From assembly GCF_040581405.1 (NCBI RefSeq), contig NZ_CP137157.1, positions 624,001-688,000 of the forward strand: DNA of 64,000 bases, in the 5' to 3' direction. Below, piece by piece: positions 62,091-64,000 of the stretch (the first letter of the stretch is position 1; every line of letters begins with the position of its first letter). The DNA comes from Komagataeibacter sucrofermentans DSM 15973 (GTDB lineage: Bacteria; Pseudomonadota; Alphaproteobacteria; Acetobacterales; Acetobacteraceae). The notes beneath the pieces were generated by a model, which was given only the letters and a program-made list of their open reading frames with translations, was not told the DNA's origin and made no database searches. Both the position numbers and the translations under genes were made by a program.

Positions 62091-63373
62091 CCGCCTCAGG
62101 GGAAAACCAGACGCCGCGCATGTCCAGGCGTGGGCGGCTGTACGTGACCCTTGGCGGGGTTGTGGTGGCTGCCATTGTTGCCGGGGGTATTCTCGAGCGG
62201 CGCATCCATGTCTCGAACCTGAAGGAGGCGGCGCAGGATGCCGCCATCCCGCGCGTGCAGGTCATCACGGCTGAAAAAGGCCCCACCACCCGCACGCTCG
62301 ACCTGCCGGGCAACATCTCGGCATGGTACCAGGCGCCGATCTACGCGCAGGTCTCGGGCTATGTGCAGATGTGGTACAAGGATATCGGCGCCAAGGTGAA
62401 GGCGGGCGAGATCCTGGCCACCATCGACACGCCGGGCCTTGATGCGCAGTATGCGGCCTCAAAGGCCAATTTTGACGTGGCGATGGCGCGGTACCGCCTT
62501 GCGCAGATCACGGCCAAGCGCTGGCGCGCGCTGCAGGGCACGCAGGCTGTCTCGCAGCAGGAGGTGGACGTGCAGGCCGCCGATGCCGAGGCCCGTCAGG
62601 CCGAGGTCGAGGCCGCCCGCCACGAGGTCTCGCGCTATGCGGCCCTGATCGGGTTCAAGCAGCTTGTCGCCCCGTTTGATGGCGTTGTCACCAACCGTCT
62701 TGCTGACGTGGGCGATTACGTGAATGCGGGTGGCGGCGATGTTTCCTCACGCGGCACGGCCACCGAGCTGTTCAGCGTGGCCGATGTGCATCGCATGCGC
62801 GTGTTCGTGTCCGTGCCGCAGGATTATGCCGATATCATCAGCCCCAAGCTGGAGGGTGATGTGTCGGTGCCGCAATATCCGGGCCGGGTGTTCAAGGCCA
62901 AGTTCCTTGCCACCGCCAAGGCGTTCAACGCGGGCACCCGCACCGTGACCACCGAACTGGTGGTCGATAACGACAAGCGCGAACTGTGGCCTGATTCTTA
63001 CGCCAATGTACACTTTGTCGCACCCGGCGACCCCGATATCCTGATAGTGCCTGAAGGCGCGCTTGTATTTCGCGCGCAGGGCATGCAGGTGGCGATCGTG
63101 GACAAGGACGACCGCATCCGCCTGCATAACGTGACGGTGGGGACGAACCTGGGTACCAAAGTGCAGATCCTGGCGGGCATCGGCCCGCAGGACCGGATTG
63201 TGAACAACCCGTCGGCAGGGCTGCTCGAAGGCCAGAAGGTCTATCTGGTCGGGTCGACGCCCGGCTATAACGATGCCGGCGCCACGGCCACGGCCGCCGT
63301 GGGCAAGGGAGATGATGTGCGCGCCATGCCAGCAGGAGACAGCAGTGCGAGTGACGCGGGAGTGCGTCAATGA
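62087..63373 (+). CDS. RND efflux periplasmic adaptor (membrane fusion protein)
   Basis: 428 aa. N-terminal helix (LYVTLGGVVVAAIVAGGILER), then a lipoyl-like half (YAQVSGYVQMWYKDIGAKVKAGEILATIDTPGLDAQ), an alpha-helical hairpin (RYRLAQITAKRWRALQGTQAVSQQEVDVQAADAEARQAEVEAA), the second lipoyl half with APFDGVVTNRLADVGDYVNAGG, and the beta-barrel and membrane-proximal domains. AAGGAG precedes the ATG, which overlaps the permease stop; the stop overlaps the outer-membrane gene start (ATGA). Confidence 0.93.
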   Translation: MTASGENQTPRMSRRGRLYVTLGGVVVAAIVAGGILERRIHVSNLKEAAQDAAIPRVQVITAEKGPTTRTLDLPGNISAWYQAPIYAQVSGYVQMWYKDIGAKVKAGEILATIDTPGLDAQYAASKANFDVAMARYRLAQITAKRWRALQGTQAVSQQEVDVQAADAEARQAEVEAARHEVSRYAALIGFKQLVAPFDGVVTNRLADVGDYVNAGGGDVSSRGTATELFSVADVHRMRVFVSVPQDYADIISPKLEGDVSVPQYPGRVFKAKFLATAKAFNAGTRTVTTELVVDNDKRELWPDSYANVHFVAPGDPDILIVPEGALVFRAQGMQVAIVDKDDRIRLHNVTVGTNLGTKVQILAGIGPQDRIVNNPSAGLLEGQKVYLVGSTPGYNDAGATATAAVGKGDDVRAMPAGDSSASDAGVRQ

Positions 63374-64000
63374 GTGCAGCGCCGCGCAGCCGGTCACGTC
63401 ATATCCTGTCCCGTCGCATGCTTTCCCGTCGTATGCTCTCTCTGGCCGGATGCGCCGCCCTTGCGGGCAGCCTGGCCGGGTGCGTGGATCTGGCGCCCAA
63501 ATATCGCCACCAGCATTATCTCCTGCCCGATAACTGGAAGGGCGACAGCCTGATGCAGTACGGCACGCCGCAGGATGGCGCGTCGCGCGGGGACTGGTGG
63601 ACCGTTTTCAACGACTCCACCCTCGATGACCTCGAGGATCGCGCCAGCCGCATGAACCCCAACCTGCAGGCCGATGCGGAAACCTTCACCCAGGCGCGTG
63701 ACATCGCCGCCGAGGCGCAGTCCAACCTGTATCCGCAGATATCGGGCAACACCGGGGCCTCGAATAACCAGGCCTCCTCGCACAGGCTGTGGCGTGGCGC
63801 GGGCTCGACGGGGCCGATCTACATGTCATCGGAGCAGTACAGCGCCACTGCGCGGTGGGAGCCGGATTTCTGGTCGGCCATCCGTAACCGCAGGCGGGTG
63901 CAGCAGCGCATGGCGCAGGCGGCGGCGGCCGATTTTGCAGTGGCCCGGCTGAGCATCCAGTCCGAGCTGGCCAATGATTACATGCAGCTACGTGGCATGG
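63370..64000 (+). CDS. RND efflux outer-membrane lipoprotein (NodT/OprM family), 5' part
   Basis: Runs off the right edge; 210 codons are visible. The signal peptide ends in a lipobox (GSLAGC near residue 38, lipidated Cys), followed by the family start APKYRHQHYLLPDNWKG, GDWWTVFNDSTLDDLEDRASRMNPNLQ and EARWEPDFW-like text (ATARWEPDFWSAIRNRRRVQQRM) of TolC-type channels. ATGA overlap with the adaptor. Because the gene is cut, total length and the second repeat cannot be seen. Confidence 0.92.
   Translation, partial: MSAAPRSRSRHILSRRMLSRRMLSLAGCAALAGSLAGCVDLAPKYRHQHYLLPDNWKGDSLMQYGTPQDGASRGDWWTVFNDSTLDDLEDRASRMNPNLQADAETFTQARDIAAEAQSNLYPQISGNTGASNNQASSHRLWRGAGSTGPIYMSSEQYSATARWEPDFWSAIRNRRRVQQRMAQAAAADFAVARLSIQSELANDYMQLRGM

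Overview
The window looks like a chromosomal segment of an acetic acid bacterium (Acetobacteraceae, most like Komagataeibacter or Gluconacetobacter). This is inferred from the high GC coding bias, a membrane-bound three-subunit FAD/cytochrome c sugar-acid dehydrogenase with a Tat-type small subunit, the alphaproteobacterial set TIGR02300, SdhAF4 and CcmI-type genes, and the neighbourhoods ffs-dnaX-ybaB-recR and aroA-cmk-rpsA. No transposase, integrase, phage gene, CRISPR array, tRNA or rRNA was found. It is mostly core genome.

Layout. 1-2.1 kb: cobD (minus) and an orphan AT-rich lipoprotein. 2.2-7.4 kb: a translationally coupled small/large/cytochrome c dehydrogenase operon followed by an exported MRJP/yellow-type beta-propeller; together they probably oxidise a sugar or sugar acid in the periplasm. 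7.4-12.7 kb: pyrD, a HAD-IIA phosphatase, YqgE/AlgH, an SDR, PPK2 and a DUF3465 protein. 12.8-18.5 kb: YnfA, clpA and clpS (minus), a D,D-carboxypeptidase and map. 18.5-24.7 kb: ggt, SRP RNA, dnaX, ybaB, recR, a pteridine-reductase-like SDR and folB. 24.7-29.3 kb: TIGR02300, aroA, cmk and rpsA with a bidirectional terminator. 29.3-34.1 kb: M16 peptidase, serine hydrolase, an unknown membrane protein and SdhAF4. 34.1-39.5 kb: a compact ccmCDEFGHI cytochrome c maturation operon (minus), relevant to the tri-haem cytochrome upstream. 39.5-45.7 kb: YciI, EVE, EcsC, a D-2-hydroxyacid dehydrogenase, aat, a tandem pair of related secreted proteins, a glycine-zipper/proline-rich protein and a peroxiredoxin. 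45.7-56.6 kb: glnE, an AsmA/DUF3971 giant, an MHS-type MFS carrier, dctA and rmuC. 56.6-64 kb: an OmpR-type regulator and sensor kinase, then an RND efflux operon in the order permease, adaptor, outer-membrane channel, cut by the window end.

The most unusual non-coding signal is a dispersed intergenic palindrome family of about 75-85 bp: four full and two partial copies, five of the six between convergent genes. An outer AAAAGTTTTTGG/CCAAAAACTTTT stem encloses two inner hairpins. One copy carries a paired base change in the outer stem and one lies in inverted orientation. A second item is a 31-codon leader ORF with a good Shine-Dalgarno whose stop overlaps the start of the RND permease gene.
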